Below, piece after piece: positions 1 through 4,772 of a stretch of DNA of 5,410 nt. The translations under genes were made by a program, and so were the position numbers. Under the pieces are notes generated by a model that searched no databases, was not told where the DNA came from, and saw only the letters and a list, made by a program, of their open reading frames with translations. The stretch comes from Peptococcaceae bacterium UBA3933. GTDB lineage: Bacteria; Bacillota; Peptococcia; Peptococcales; BICA1-8. Location of the stretch: NCBI GenBank assembly GCA_002385805.1, contig DGEF01000024.1, forward strand, positions 1,658 to 7,067, read 5' to 3'. Position 1 is the stretch's first letter. Every line of letters begins with the position of its first letter.

Positions 1-68
1 TAGCTCAGTGGTAGAGCATCGCCTTGCCAAGGCGAGGGCCGCGAGTTCGAATCTCGTCTTCCGCTCCA
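1..68 (+). tRNA. tRNA-Gly (anticodon GCC), 5' end cut off by window edge
   Basis: The visible part begins at tRNA position 8, so the seven bases of the 5' acceptor strand lie outside the window. The D arm is at 3-17. The anticodon stem TCGCC/GGCGA encloses the seven-base loop TTGCCAA at 24-30, with anticodon GCC at 26-28, which reads GGC/GGU glycine codons. The T arm has stem GCGAG/CTCGT around TTCGAAT at 46-52. The 3' acceptor strand CTTCCGC (58-64), discriminator T and encoded CCA (66-68) predict a missing 5' strand GCGGAAG. All arms pair well and there is no sign of a pseudogene. The terminator directly behind it shows that this tRNA is the last gene of its transcript. Confidence 0.96.
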
Positions 69-72
69 AAAT

Positions 73-102
73 AAAAAACCCGTTCAAAAACGGGTTTTTT
101 TT
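73..102 (+). terminator. Rho-independent terminator of the tRNA-Gly transcript
   Basis: A perfect 12-bp inverted repeat (73-84 with 89-100) has a CCCG/CGGG core, a four-base loop CAAA and an unbroken run of T from 95 to 102. It starts four bases after the tRNA CCA end. The A-run on the left arm also gives a U-tract on the opposite strand, so it could work in both directions, but no minus-strand gene points at it here. Confidence 0.92.
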
Positions 103-222
103 ACTATATCATAAGAATAGTTTTAAATTTTTATTCGGATATAGCAGCAGGAACCTCTGTAGATCAAAATAGTTAACTGAATATTTAAATTTTATTCAAG
201 CATATTAAAAAAATGTACCTGA

Positions 223-250
223 GTTAAAGATGGTATATATTTTTTATAAT
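223..250 (+). promoter_or_regulatory. Candidate promoter of the speD operon
   Basis: TATAAT at 245-250 matches the sigma-A -10 consensus exactly. The best -35 candidate is GTTAAA at 223-228 with a 16-bp spacer, a weak match to TTGACA. Transcription would start near 257 and leave a leader of about 40 bases, too short for a riboswitch. The surrounding DNA is so AT-rich that a chance TATAAT is quite possible. The rest of the gap (103-222) shows no gene. Confidence 0.4.
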
Positions 251-295
251 AATACACAATACTATCAAGACTATTTTAGTAAATAGGGAGAACGT

Positions 296-1114
296 ATGAA
301 GATTAAACCAATTAATAAGAAGTTGAAATTATATGGGTTTAATAATCTTACGAAAACATTAAGTTTCAATTTTTATGATATTTGTTATGCTATAAATGAG
401 GAACAACGAAAAGAGTATATTGAATATATAGATGAAGAGTATAATGCGGACCGTTTAGTAAGTATTTTATCAGATGTAGCAAAAATAATAGGAGCTAATA
501 TTTTAAATATTACCAATCATGATTTTGAACCACAGGGTGCTAGTGTTACTATGCTTGTTTCAGAAAAAGTAGGCAAAGAAGAAATCATTGAACAGGGCGA
601 AGAAGAATCACCAGGTATTTCCTTAACTAACATTGTAGGTCATTTAGATAAGAGTCATATTACCGTACATACTTACCCGGAAAGTCATCCCGATCAAGGA
701 ATAAGCACATTCCGAGCTGATATTGATGTTTCAACATGTGGTTTTATTTCTCCCCTTAAAGCCTTAAATTATCTGATCACCAGTTTTGAACCGGATATTG
801 CAAATATTGACTACCGGGTAAGGGGATTTACTCGTGATATTAAGGGTAAAAAATACTTTATAGACCATAAAATTAACTCTATCCAGAATTTCATATCTAG
901 CAAAATTCGTGAAAGATATCAAATGATTGATGTTAATGTTTACCAAGAAAATATTTTTCACACCAAGATGCTATTAAAAGAATTTGATTTAGACCATTAT
1001 TTATTTGGTGTAGCTAAAAAAGATTTACCATCTTTGGAGAAAAGAAAAATTAAAAAGAGAATAAAAAAGGAGATGTTAGAGATATTTTATGGTCGAAATA
1101 TCCCAAAAATTTAA
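296..1114 (+). CDS. speD: S-adenosylmethionine decarboxylase proenzyme, E. coli type
   Basis: This pyruvoyl enzyme decarboxylates S-adenosylmethionine to give the aminopropyl donor for spermidine synthesis in the cytosol. At 272 aa it is about as long as E. coli SpeD (264 aa) and unlike the short Bacillus/Thermotoga form. The key block is at residues 118-148. The proenzyme should cleave itself between Lys119 and Ser120 in DKSHITVHTYPE, turning Ser120 into the pyruvoyl group. Cys148 in DVSTCGFISPLKALNYL lies 28 residues on, the same spacing as Ser112 and Cys140 in E. coli. A second conserved stretch, IDYRVRGFTRD, spans 171-181, followed by FIDHKINSIQNF. The ATG has AGGGAG five bases upstream (285-290). 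The arginine decarboxylase gene follows 23 bp later, clearly in the same operon. All expected catalytic residues are present, so a changed substrate is unlikely. Confidence 0.96.
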   Translation: MKIKPINKKLKLYGFNNLTKTLSFNFYDICYAINEEQRKEYIEYIDEEYNADRLVSILSDVAKIIGANILNITNHDFEPQGASVTMLVSEKVGKEEIIEQGEEESPGISLTNIVGHLDKSHITVHTYPESHPDQGISTFRADIDVSTCGFISPLKALNYLITSFEPDIANIDYRVRGFTRDIKGKKYFIDHKINSIQNFISSKIRERYQMIDVNVYQENIFHTKMLLKEFDLDHYLFGVAKKDLPSLEKRKIKKRIKKEMLEIFYGRNIPKI

Positions 1115-1137
1115 AGGAAAAAGGGGGAAATTTAATC

Positions 1138-1596
1138 ATGATACCTACTCCAAAAAAATTTTTTTTAACCTGTGGTAGCTCAGAAGGTGAAACTGAATTA
1201 ACAGCATTTGATGGAGCTTTATTAAACGCCGGTATCGGAAACATTAACCTTTTAAAAGTTTCCAGCATTTTGCCGCCCGGTGCAGAATTTTCTCCAGGAA
1301 TAAAACTGCCACCAGGAGCATTAGTGCCGACAGCTTACGGTACAATTATTTGCACTGAGCCGGGTACGATCATTTCAGCGGCAATAGCGGTAGGTTTATC
1401 AGAAGATTCATTTGGGGTAATAATGGAATTGGTAGGTAAATTTCCTAAAGAAAGCGTCGAAAGTAAAATTGAGAAAATGGTTAAAGAAGCTTTTGAAATG
1501 AGAAAAATGAAATTAAAAGAAATAAAAATATCTGCTGTAGAACATAAGGTAATAAAAATCGGATGTGCAATGGCTGCGGTACCAATGTGGTATTGA
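1138..1596 (+). CDS. pdaD: Pyruvoyl-dependent arginine decarboxylase (PvlArgDC)
   Basis: Predicted to decarboxylate arginine to agmatine, a polyamine precursor, without PLP. The 152-aa protein matches the archaeal/bacterial PvlArgDC family (M. jannaschii enzyme about 165 aa) over its whole length. The N-terminal part has GSSEGETELTAFDGALLNAG (13-32). LLKVSSILPPG (38-48) holds the Ser42-Ser43 self-cleavage site, which leaves a small beta chain and an alpha chain starting with pyruvoyl from Ser43. Further on are LPPGALVPTAYG (57-68), the SAAIAVGL segment (80-87) and Glu97 in IMELVG, probably the catalytic acid corresponding to Glu109 of M. jannaschii. The start ATG is preceded by AAGGGGGA at 1121-1128. 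With speD it forms a two-gene operon making agmatine and decarboxylated SAM. Agmatine use in acid resistance is an alternative role, but the speD link favours biosynthesis. Confidence 0.94.
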   Translation: MIPTPKKFFLTCGSSEGETELTAFDGALLNAGIGNINLLKVSSILPPGAEFSPGIKLPPGALVPTAYGTIICTEPGTIISAAIAVGLSEDSFGVIMELVGKFPKESVESKIEKMVKEAFEMRKMKLKEIKISAVEHKVIKIGCAMAAVPMWY

Positions 1597-1610
1597 AAAA
1601 TTCTAGTTTA

Positions 1611-1626
1611 CATAATATATATTATG
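1611..1626. repeat. 16-bp perfect AT-rich palindrome
   Basis: The sequence CATAATATATATTATG is its own reverse complement and lies 15 bases after the arginine decarboxylase stop codon. It is almost pure A/T, so chance is a real explanation. It could be an operator or a weak hairpin at the end of the operon mRNA. No T-run follows, so it is not a normal terminator. Confidence 0.5.
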
Positions 1627-1657
1627 GGAAGCAATAAGACGAAATTGCAAAAATAAA

Positions 1658-1695
1658 AAATGTACTGAATTGGTATTGGTCAATTCAGTACATTT
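1658..1695 (-). terminator. Intrinsic terminator of the Cys-rich gene, possibly bidirectional
   Basis: A perfect 15-bp inverted repeat (1658-1672 with 1681-1695) has an eight-base loop. Read on the minus strand it is followed by TTTTTTATTTTTGC, a good U-tract, and it lies about 40 bases past the stop of the minus-strand gene at 1736-1903. On the plus strand it is followed only by ACATTTTAG, so termination of the speD-pdaD transcript here would be weaker. It sits between two convergent units and probably serves both. Confidence 0.75.
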
Positions 1696-1735
1696 ACATT
1701 TTAGAATTTAACTTACTTAAATCATCAGCAAGTTT

Positions 1736-1903
1736 TTAAATAATAATTTCATCAATTATTATAGATTCATAGTCTTTAATTTTTTTGTCTAAACACTTAC
1801 AGCAGTTATCACAAATTTTACTTGGGTCCAAATCACATTTAAGACATTCTTGGCATTGGTCACATAATTTAGTATCATCTAAAACGCAAATATTATTTGT
1901 CAT
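1736..1903 (-). CDS. Small cysteine-rich protein, 55 aa, function unknown
   Basis: An ATG at 1903-1901 opens a 55-codon frame ending in TAA (1738-1736). AAGGTG at 1917-1912 lies eight bases upstream and a terminator follows, so the frame has both gene boundaries. Nine of the 55 residues are cysteine. Cys14, 17, 20 and 23 form CxxCxxCxxC (CDQCQECLKC). After an Asp-rich linker (DLDPSK), Cys31, 34, 35 and 37 form CxxCCxC (CDNCCKC). Cys6 stands apart. The tail (41-55) has no Cys and alternates Ile with Asp/Glu. There is no signal peptide or membrane segment. The spacing suggests bound metal, either Fe-S or zinc, but the ferredoxin CP ending is missing. From memory, similar short proteins occur as hypotheticals in Clostridia; this was not searched. 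It lies 73 bp downstream of the SOS-type LysM gene on the same strand. Confidence 0.85.
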   Translation of the reverse strand: MTNNICVLDDTKLCDQCQECLKCDLDPSKICDNCCKCLDKKIKDYESIIIDEIII

Positions 1904-1976
1904 TATAGCTACACCTTAAATCATTATTTAATTAATATACTAACATTTTTCGAAAAGATTGTAAATAAAATATCTT

Positions 1977-2270
1977 TTAGTAAACGGGAACTTTTACAAC
2001 TTGACCGGGATAAATAATACTGTTAATATTGTTTAACTTCTTTATTTCATAAATTAATTTTCTTAAATCTACCTGGTTATTATCATAGCGATCGGCAATG
2101 GCCCATAAAGTATCACCTGGTTTTACTTTAACTTCTATATACTGTTGCGTTTTACCGGTGCTTGCCGTGCCGGTAATAACAAAAACACCCAGTACTAATA
2201 GTAAAAATATACTTATAATTAATGAAGATTTAATAAAACCTTTTCTCCAATTGATTTTCCTCTTTTTCAT
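1977..2270 (-). CDS. Membrane-anchored LysM protein, YneA-like SOS cell-division inhibitor candidate
   Basis: The 97-aa protein has a basic N-terminus (residues 1-12, many Lys/Arg), one hydrophobic segment (about 14-34) acting as a signal anchor, and a single LysM peptidoglycan-binding domain (about 44-95). The LysM hallmarks are VKPGDTLWAIADRY (49-62) near the start and IYPGQVVKVP (86-95) at the end. B. subtilis YneA has the same architecture and similar length, is divergent from lexA, and delays division during DNA damage. Homology in function is inferred from architecture and position, because sequence outside LysM is not diagnostic. The ATG has GGAGG at 2281-2277, six bases away. Two LexA boxes cover its promoter, so it should be strongly induced by the SOS response. 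A structural cell-wall role is the alternative. Confidence 0.88.
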   Translation of the reverse strand: MKKRKINWRKGFIKSSLIISIFLLLVLGVFVITGTASTGKTQQYIEVKVKPGDTLWAIADRYDNNQVDLRKLIYEIKKLNNINSIIYPGQVVKVPVY

Positions 2271-2280
2271 TTCACACCTC

Positions 2281-2294
2281 CGAACGAATGTTCT
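2281..2294. promoter_or_regulatory. LexA box 1 (start region of the LysM transcript)
   Basis: CGAACGAATGTTCT contains the full GAAC-N4-GTTC core and differs from the B. subtilis consensus CGAACRNRYGTTYC only at the last base. It lies just downstream of the predicted LysM transcription start and touches its ribosome binding site (2277-2281), where bound LexA would block initiation or early elongation. Confidence 0.88.
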
Positions 2295-2302
2295 GCCATT
2301 AT

Positions 2303-2330
2303 ATTATCACGAACAAATGTTCCCTGTCAA
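2303..2330 (-). promoter_or_regulatory. Promoter of the LysM gene
   Basis: On the minus strand, a perfect -35 TTGACA (2330-2325) is followed after 16 bp by GATAAT (2308-2303), or after 17 bp by ATAATA. LexA box 2 fills the spacer exactly. The start should fall near 2296, giving a leader of about 25 bases. Confidence 0.78.
2310..2323. promoter_or_regulatory. LexA box 2 (spacer of the LysM promoter)
   Basis: CGAACAAATGTTCC matches the B. subtilis LexA consensus at every position. It occupies the interval between the -35 and -10 of the LysM promoter, so LexA binding would exclude RNA polymerase. Its centre is 29 bp from box 1 and 50 bp from box 3. Confidence 0.93.
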
Positions 2331-2359
2331 TTTACTTTTTAAAAGTTTTCTATTTATTT

Positions 2360-2373
2360 CGAACATTTGTTTG
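2360..2373. promoter_or_regulatory. LexA box 3 (overlaps lexA -35), weaker
   Basis: CGAACATTTGTTTG keeps GAAC-N4-GTT but has T for C at the end of the core. It overlaps the first three bases of the lexA -35 element (2371-2376), the position expected for autorepression. The mismatch suggests lower affinity than boxes 1 and 2. Confidence 0.75.
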
Positions 2374-2399
2374 CGACAGAACTTGTCCTATGCTATAAT
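2371..2399 (+). promoter_or_regulatory. Promoter of lexA
   Basis: TTGCGA (2371-2376), a 17-bp spacer and a perfect TATAAT (2394-2399) form a strong sigma-A promoter, and TG at 2391-2392 adds an extended -10. Transcription should begin near 2406, about 44 bases before the lexA start codon. Confidence 0.88.
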
Positions 2400-2449
2400 A
2401 ATTCTATGAACTGCCCGGTATCTTTATGACTTAAATTTGGAGGTGGATT

Positions 2450-3094
2450 ATGACTGAAAATTTATCAGATAGACAATTAGCCATTTTAAGATATATAAAA
2501 TCTGAAATAAAAACTAAAGGCTACCCCCCTTCTGTTCGGGAAATCGGGGAAGCGGTGGGACTAAGTTCTAGTTCTACTGTACATGGTCATTTGACTCAAT
2601 TGGAGAAAAAAGGTTATATACGGCGTGATCCAACTAAACCCAGGGCTATCGAAGTTATTTGGCAAGATAATAGTAATGATGATAATACTAATAATGATTA
2701 TGCTCTTTCTTGCAAAGATATTGTTAATGTACCTGTTATCGGACAAGTGGCTGCCGGGTCTCCAATTTTAGCTGAGGAAAATATTGAGGACTCTTTTCCT
2801 TTACCTTGGGATTTTGTTCGCTCAGATAAAGTATTTTTATTGAGGGTTAAAGGAGATAGTATGATTAATGCAGGAATTTTCGACGGGGATTTAGTTCTTG
2901 TTCGTCAGCAAAAAACTGCCAATAACGGGGAAATCATCGTTGCTTTGCTGGAAAATGAAGCTACTGTAAAAAGATTTTTCTTAGAGAAAGATTGTATTCG
3001 TTTACAACCGGAAAATGATGCTTTGGAACCTATTTATTCAAAAGATGCAAAAATTATTGGTAAAGTTATCGGTGTTTTTAGGAAAATCCATTAA
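2450..3094 (+). CDS. lexA: LexA repressor, SOS master regulator and self-cleaving protease
   Basis: LexA represses DNA-damage genes until RecA filaments trigger its self-cleavage. The 214-aa protein has the N-terminal winged helix-turn-helix (about 1-68), including GYPPSVREIGEAVGLSSSST (24-43), and the wing residues GYIRRDPTKPRAIEV. A linker rich in Asn/Asp (about 71-88) is slightly long, explaining why the protein exceeds the usual 200-207 aa. The C-terminal S24-type peptidase domain holds the Ala102-Gly103 cleavage site in GQVAAGSP, nucleophile Ser137 in VKGDSM and general base Lys174 in ATVKRF, so it is fully competent. The ATG has GGAGG (2439-2443) six bases upstream. The gene is monocistronic, ended by the hairpin at 3102-3129, and is divergent from the LysM gene with which it shares a LexA-controlled region. 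Confidence 0.98.
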   Translation: MTENLSDRQLAILRYIKSEIKTKGYPPSVREIGEAVGLSSSSTVHGHLTQLEKKGYIRRDPTKPRAIEVIWQDNSNDDNTNNDYALSCKDIVNVPVIGQVAAGSPILAEENIEDSFPLPWDFVRSDKVFLLRVKGDSMINAGIFDGDLVLVRQQKTANNGEIIVALLENEATVKRFFLEKDCIRLQPENDALEPIYSKDAKIIGKVIGVFRKIH

Positions 3095-3101
3095 AATATA
3101 T

Positions 3102-3129
3102 ACCCCCCACAGGAGCATTTGTGGGGGGT
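3102..3129. terminator. Bidirectional terminator between lexA and ddl
   Basis: A perfect 10-bp, GC-rich stem (ACCCCCCACA at 3102-3111 with TGTGGGGGGT at 3120-3129) encloses an eight-base loop. It starts eight bases after the lexA stop and lies eight bases before the end of the opposing ddl gene. T-richness after the stem is modest on both strands (GATTTAGTT on plus, ATATATTTTAA on minus), so the strong stem does most of the work. Confidence 0.8.
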
Positions 3130-3136
3130 GATTTAG

Positions 3137-4228
3137 TTATTCGCTATAAATTGTGAGATTTTTATTTTTTTCCTCATATCTGTTAAAAGCTAATTCAATT
3201 AGTTTATCTAAAAGTTGAGGCATTGGTATTCCATCATGTTCCAAAAGTTTGGGATACATGCTTATAGACGTAAATCCTGGCAAGGTATTTATTTCATTTA
3301 TAAATATTTTTCCTGTTTCCTTTTCAATAAAAAAGTCTATCCTGGCAAAACCTGCGCAGTCTAAAGCAAGGAATACCTCTATAGCCAGCTTTTGTACTTC
3401 TTGAATAGTTTTTTCCGGTAATTGAGCAGGGATTTGTAATTCGGATTTATCATCAATGTATTTAGCTTTATAGTCATAAAATTCATTACAAGGAATAATT
3501 TCTCCTGGAAGTGATACAATAGGTTTTTCGTTACCTAAGACACTTACTTCAATTTCCCGTACCTCTTTTCCTTCCTCTATTATTATCCGCCGGTCATAGA
3601 GACTTGCTTTTTTTAGAGCTATTTCTAACTCTTCTTTATTTTTAGCTTTGGAAATTCCAACGCTGGAACCCAAATTAGCCGGTTTGACAAAGACAGGAAA
3701 ATCTAATTGGTTGGTTATGCTTTCAACAACCTCCGGCATATTCTCCAGTTGGGAGCGTAAAATATGAACAAATTTAACCTGAGGCAGATTATTAGCTGCT
3801 AATATTTTTTTCATGATAATTTTATCCATGCCAACGGCCGAACCTAATACCCCTGCTCCAACATAGGGTATATTGGCCATTTCTAATAAACCCTGTAAAG
3901 TACCGTCTTCACCATAGGTACCATGAATAATGGGAAAAATAACATCTAACTCAGCTATTGGTTGCCAATCATTTAGTTTAACCAATTTTCTATTATTAGG
4001 TTGAGGTAATATGGTTACTTGATAACCCTGATAGTTATCGGGTACAAAATTAGCAATATCCTCTAATTTAATCGGCGCATACCATTGGCCGTCTTTAGTG
4101 ACACCGATAGGGATAACATTATACTTATCTTTATCAAAATTGTTAGCTATAGCCTGGGCAGAATTACGGGAAACTTCATGTTCTCCGGATCTGCCGCCAA
4201 ATAAAATGCCAACAGTTATTTTTTTCAT
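3137..4228 (-). CDS. ddl: D-alanine--D-alanine ligase
   Basis: An ATP-grasp enzyme that joins two D-alanines in the cytosol for the peptidoglycan precursor UDP-MurNAc-pentapeptide. With the ATG at 4228 the protein is 363 aa, the normal size of the long Ddl form. Visible signatures are GGRSGEHEVS (11-20), HGTYGEDGTLQG (102-113), the ATP-binding KPANLGSSVGISK (182-194), and Asp298, Glu312 and Asn314 in RIDFF and NEINTLPGFTSISMYP as Mg2+ ligands. The omega-loop YDYKAKYID keeps the Lys-Tyr pair (256-257) that marks true D-Ala-D-Ala ligases. VanA-type D-lactate ligases differ there, so this is not a vancomycin-resistance gene. The frame can be extended six codons to a TTG at 4246. The ATG is preferred because AAGGCGG (4241-4235) is six bases upstream of it. 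The usual partner murF is not visible. Confidence 0.96.
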   Translation of the reverse strand: MKKITVGILFGGRSGEHEVSRNSAQAIANNFDKDKYNVIPIGVTKDGQWYAPIKLEDIANFVPDNYQGYQVTILPQPNNRKLVKLNDWQPIAELDVIFPIIHGTYGEDGTLQGLLEMANIPYVGAGVLGSAVGMDKIIMKKILAANNLPQVKFVHILRSQLENMPEVVESITNQLDFPVFVKPANLGSSVGISKAKNKEELEIALKKASLYDRRIIIEEGKEVREIEVSVLGNEKPIVSLPGEIIPCNEFYDYKAKYIDDKSELQIPAQLPEKTIQEVQKLAIEVFLALDCAGFARIDFFIEKETGKIFINEINTLPGFTSISMYPKLLEHDGIPMPQLLDKLIELAFNRYEEKNKNLTIYSE

Positions 4229-4260
4229 TTTGATCCGCCTTTCCAAATTTTTTGGTTATT

Positions 4261-4290
4261 ATTATATGTCAGAAACCTAAAATTTGTTAC
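4261..4290 (-). promoter_or_regulatory. Candidate promoter of ddl
   Basis: On the minus strand, TATAAT (4266-4261) lies 32 bases before the ddl ATG. A possible -35, GTAACA (4290-4285), matches four of six consensus bases with an 18-bp spacer. No terminator is visible between the DUF456 gene (ending at 4296) and ddl, so ddl may be read both from here and from upstream. Confidence 0.45.
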
Positions 4291-4295
4291 ATTTA

Positions 4296-4772
4296 TTAAA
4301 AAAAGATTTTTAGGATAACCCCAACGAAAATGAGCAAGGCGATGATAAACTGAGCAATTACCCCACCGGCCATACCAATTATTGTTCCCAGGGATGTTTT
4401 AAAAGCCCTTTCAATATCTTTTCCGGAAACTATTTCTCCCAAAATTACTCCGATAATTACTCCCCAAATTAAGCCTAAAGGTCCTCCAAAAAGTACGCCA
4501 AGGAAACTTCCTATTAAACCACCCCAGATACCACTTTTAGTAGCGCCAAATTTTCTGGCTCCGACCACTCCTGAGAAGTAATCAAGTAAAATAGACAACA
4601 GAGTTAAAAATCCCACTCCTAAAACAAACAAGGGAGAAAAAGCGGTCCACTTATCAAAAAAACCATAGACTAAAAGGGCGAAGAACATTAACCCTGTTCC
4701 GGGTAAAAAGGGTAATATTGTTCCTATTAAGCCTATTATTAAAAAAATAATTAAAATTATTTCTTTCCCCAT
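4296..4772 (-). CDS. DUF456 family small membrane protein
   Basis: This 158-aa integral membrane protein matches my recollection of the DUF456 family and has no assigned biochemical role. It starts with a hydrophobic segment (about 4-20), then the family-typical PFLPGTG turn (21-27), a second segment (26-38), a third (46-66), a conserved-looking loop DYFSGVVGARKFGATKSG (64-81), a long glycine-rich hydrophobic stretch (82-114) with GxxxG-like spacing, a short polar loop GKDIERAFK, and a final segment (about 127-157). The GxxxG patterns suggest tight helix packing. The ATG overlaps the stop of the upstream gene by one base (TAATG), and GGAGAG (4784-4779) lies inside that gene, so translation is probably coupled. 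A transporter or assembly role is conceivable but not shown. Confidence 0.88.
   Translation of the reverse strand: MGKEIILIIFLIIGLIGTILPFLPGTGLMFFALLVYGFFDKWTAFSPLFVLGVGFLTLLSILLDYFSGVVGARKFGATKSGIWGGLIGSFLGVLFGGPLGLIWGVIIGVILGEIVSGKDIERAFKTSLGTIIGMAGGVIAQFIIALLIFVGVILKIFF

Noticed and set aside
1..295. tRNA-Gly 3' end as an attachment site for an integrated element
   Set aside because: No integrase, no second copy of the tRNA 3' end in the window, and ordinary housekeeping genes follow.
296..1114. SpeD homolog with changed substrate (ornithine or arginine decarboxylase type)
   Set aside because: The cleavage Ser, catalytic Cys at the E. coli spacing and surrounding blocks are all canonical for SAM decarboxylase.
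1631..1648. Small hairpin GCAAT/ATTGC after the arginine decarboxylase gene
   Set aside because: Five base pairs with an eight-base loop and no T-run following on the plus strand. The 15-bp hairpin at 1658-1695 is the better candidate.
1934..1965. Promoter for the Cys-rich gene (TTTACA at 1965-1960, TATATT at 1939-1934, minus strand)
   Set aside because: The spacer is 20 bp, too long for a normal sigma-A promoter, in DNA where such hexamers are common by chance.
2375..2387. Possible fourth LexA box or operator in the lexA promoter (GACAGAACTTGTC)
   Set aside because: It has a GAAC half-site but no GTTC partner at the right spacing. The GACA/TGTC arms are only four bases each and lie in the promoter spacer, so chance is likely.
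2098..2409. Plus-strand open frame of 103 codons across the LysM gene and promoter region
   Set aside because: It is antisense to the LysM gene, crosses the LexA operators and lacks a ribosome binding site; it is a shadow frame.
2406..2429. Seven-codon leader ORF before lexA starting with ATG AAC TGC
   Set aside because: It has no ribosome binding site, begins almost at the predicted transcript start, and LexA control already explains regulation.
3137..4228. Ddl as a VanA/VanB-type D-Ala-D-Lac ligase
   Set aside because: The omega-loop keeps the Lys-Tyr pair of normal D-Ala-D-Ala ligases, and there are no vanH, vanX or vanRS genes nearby.
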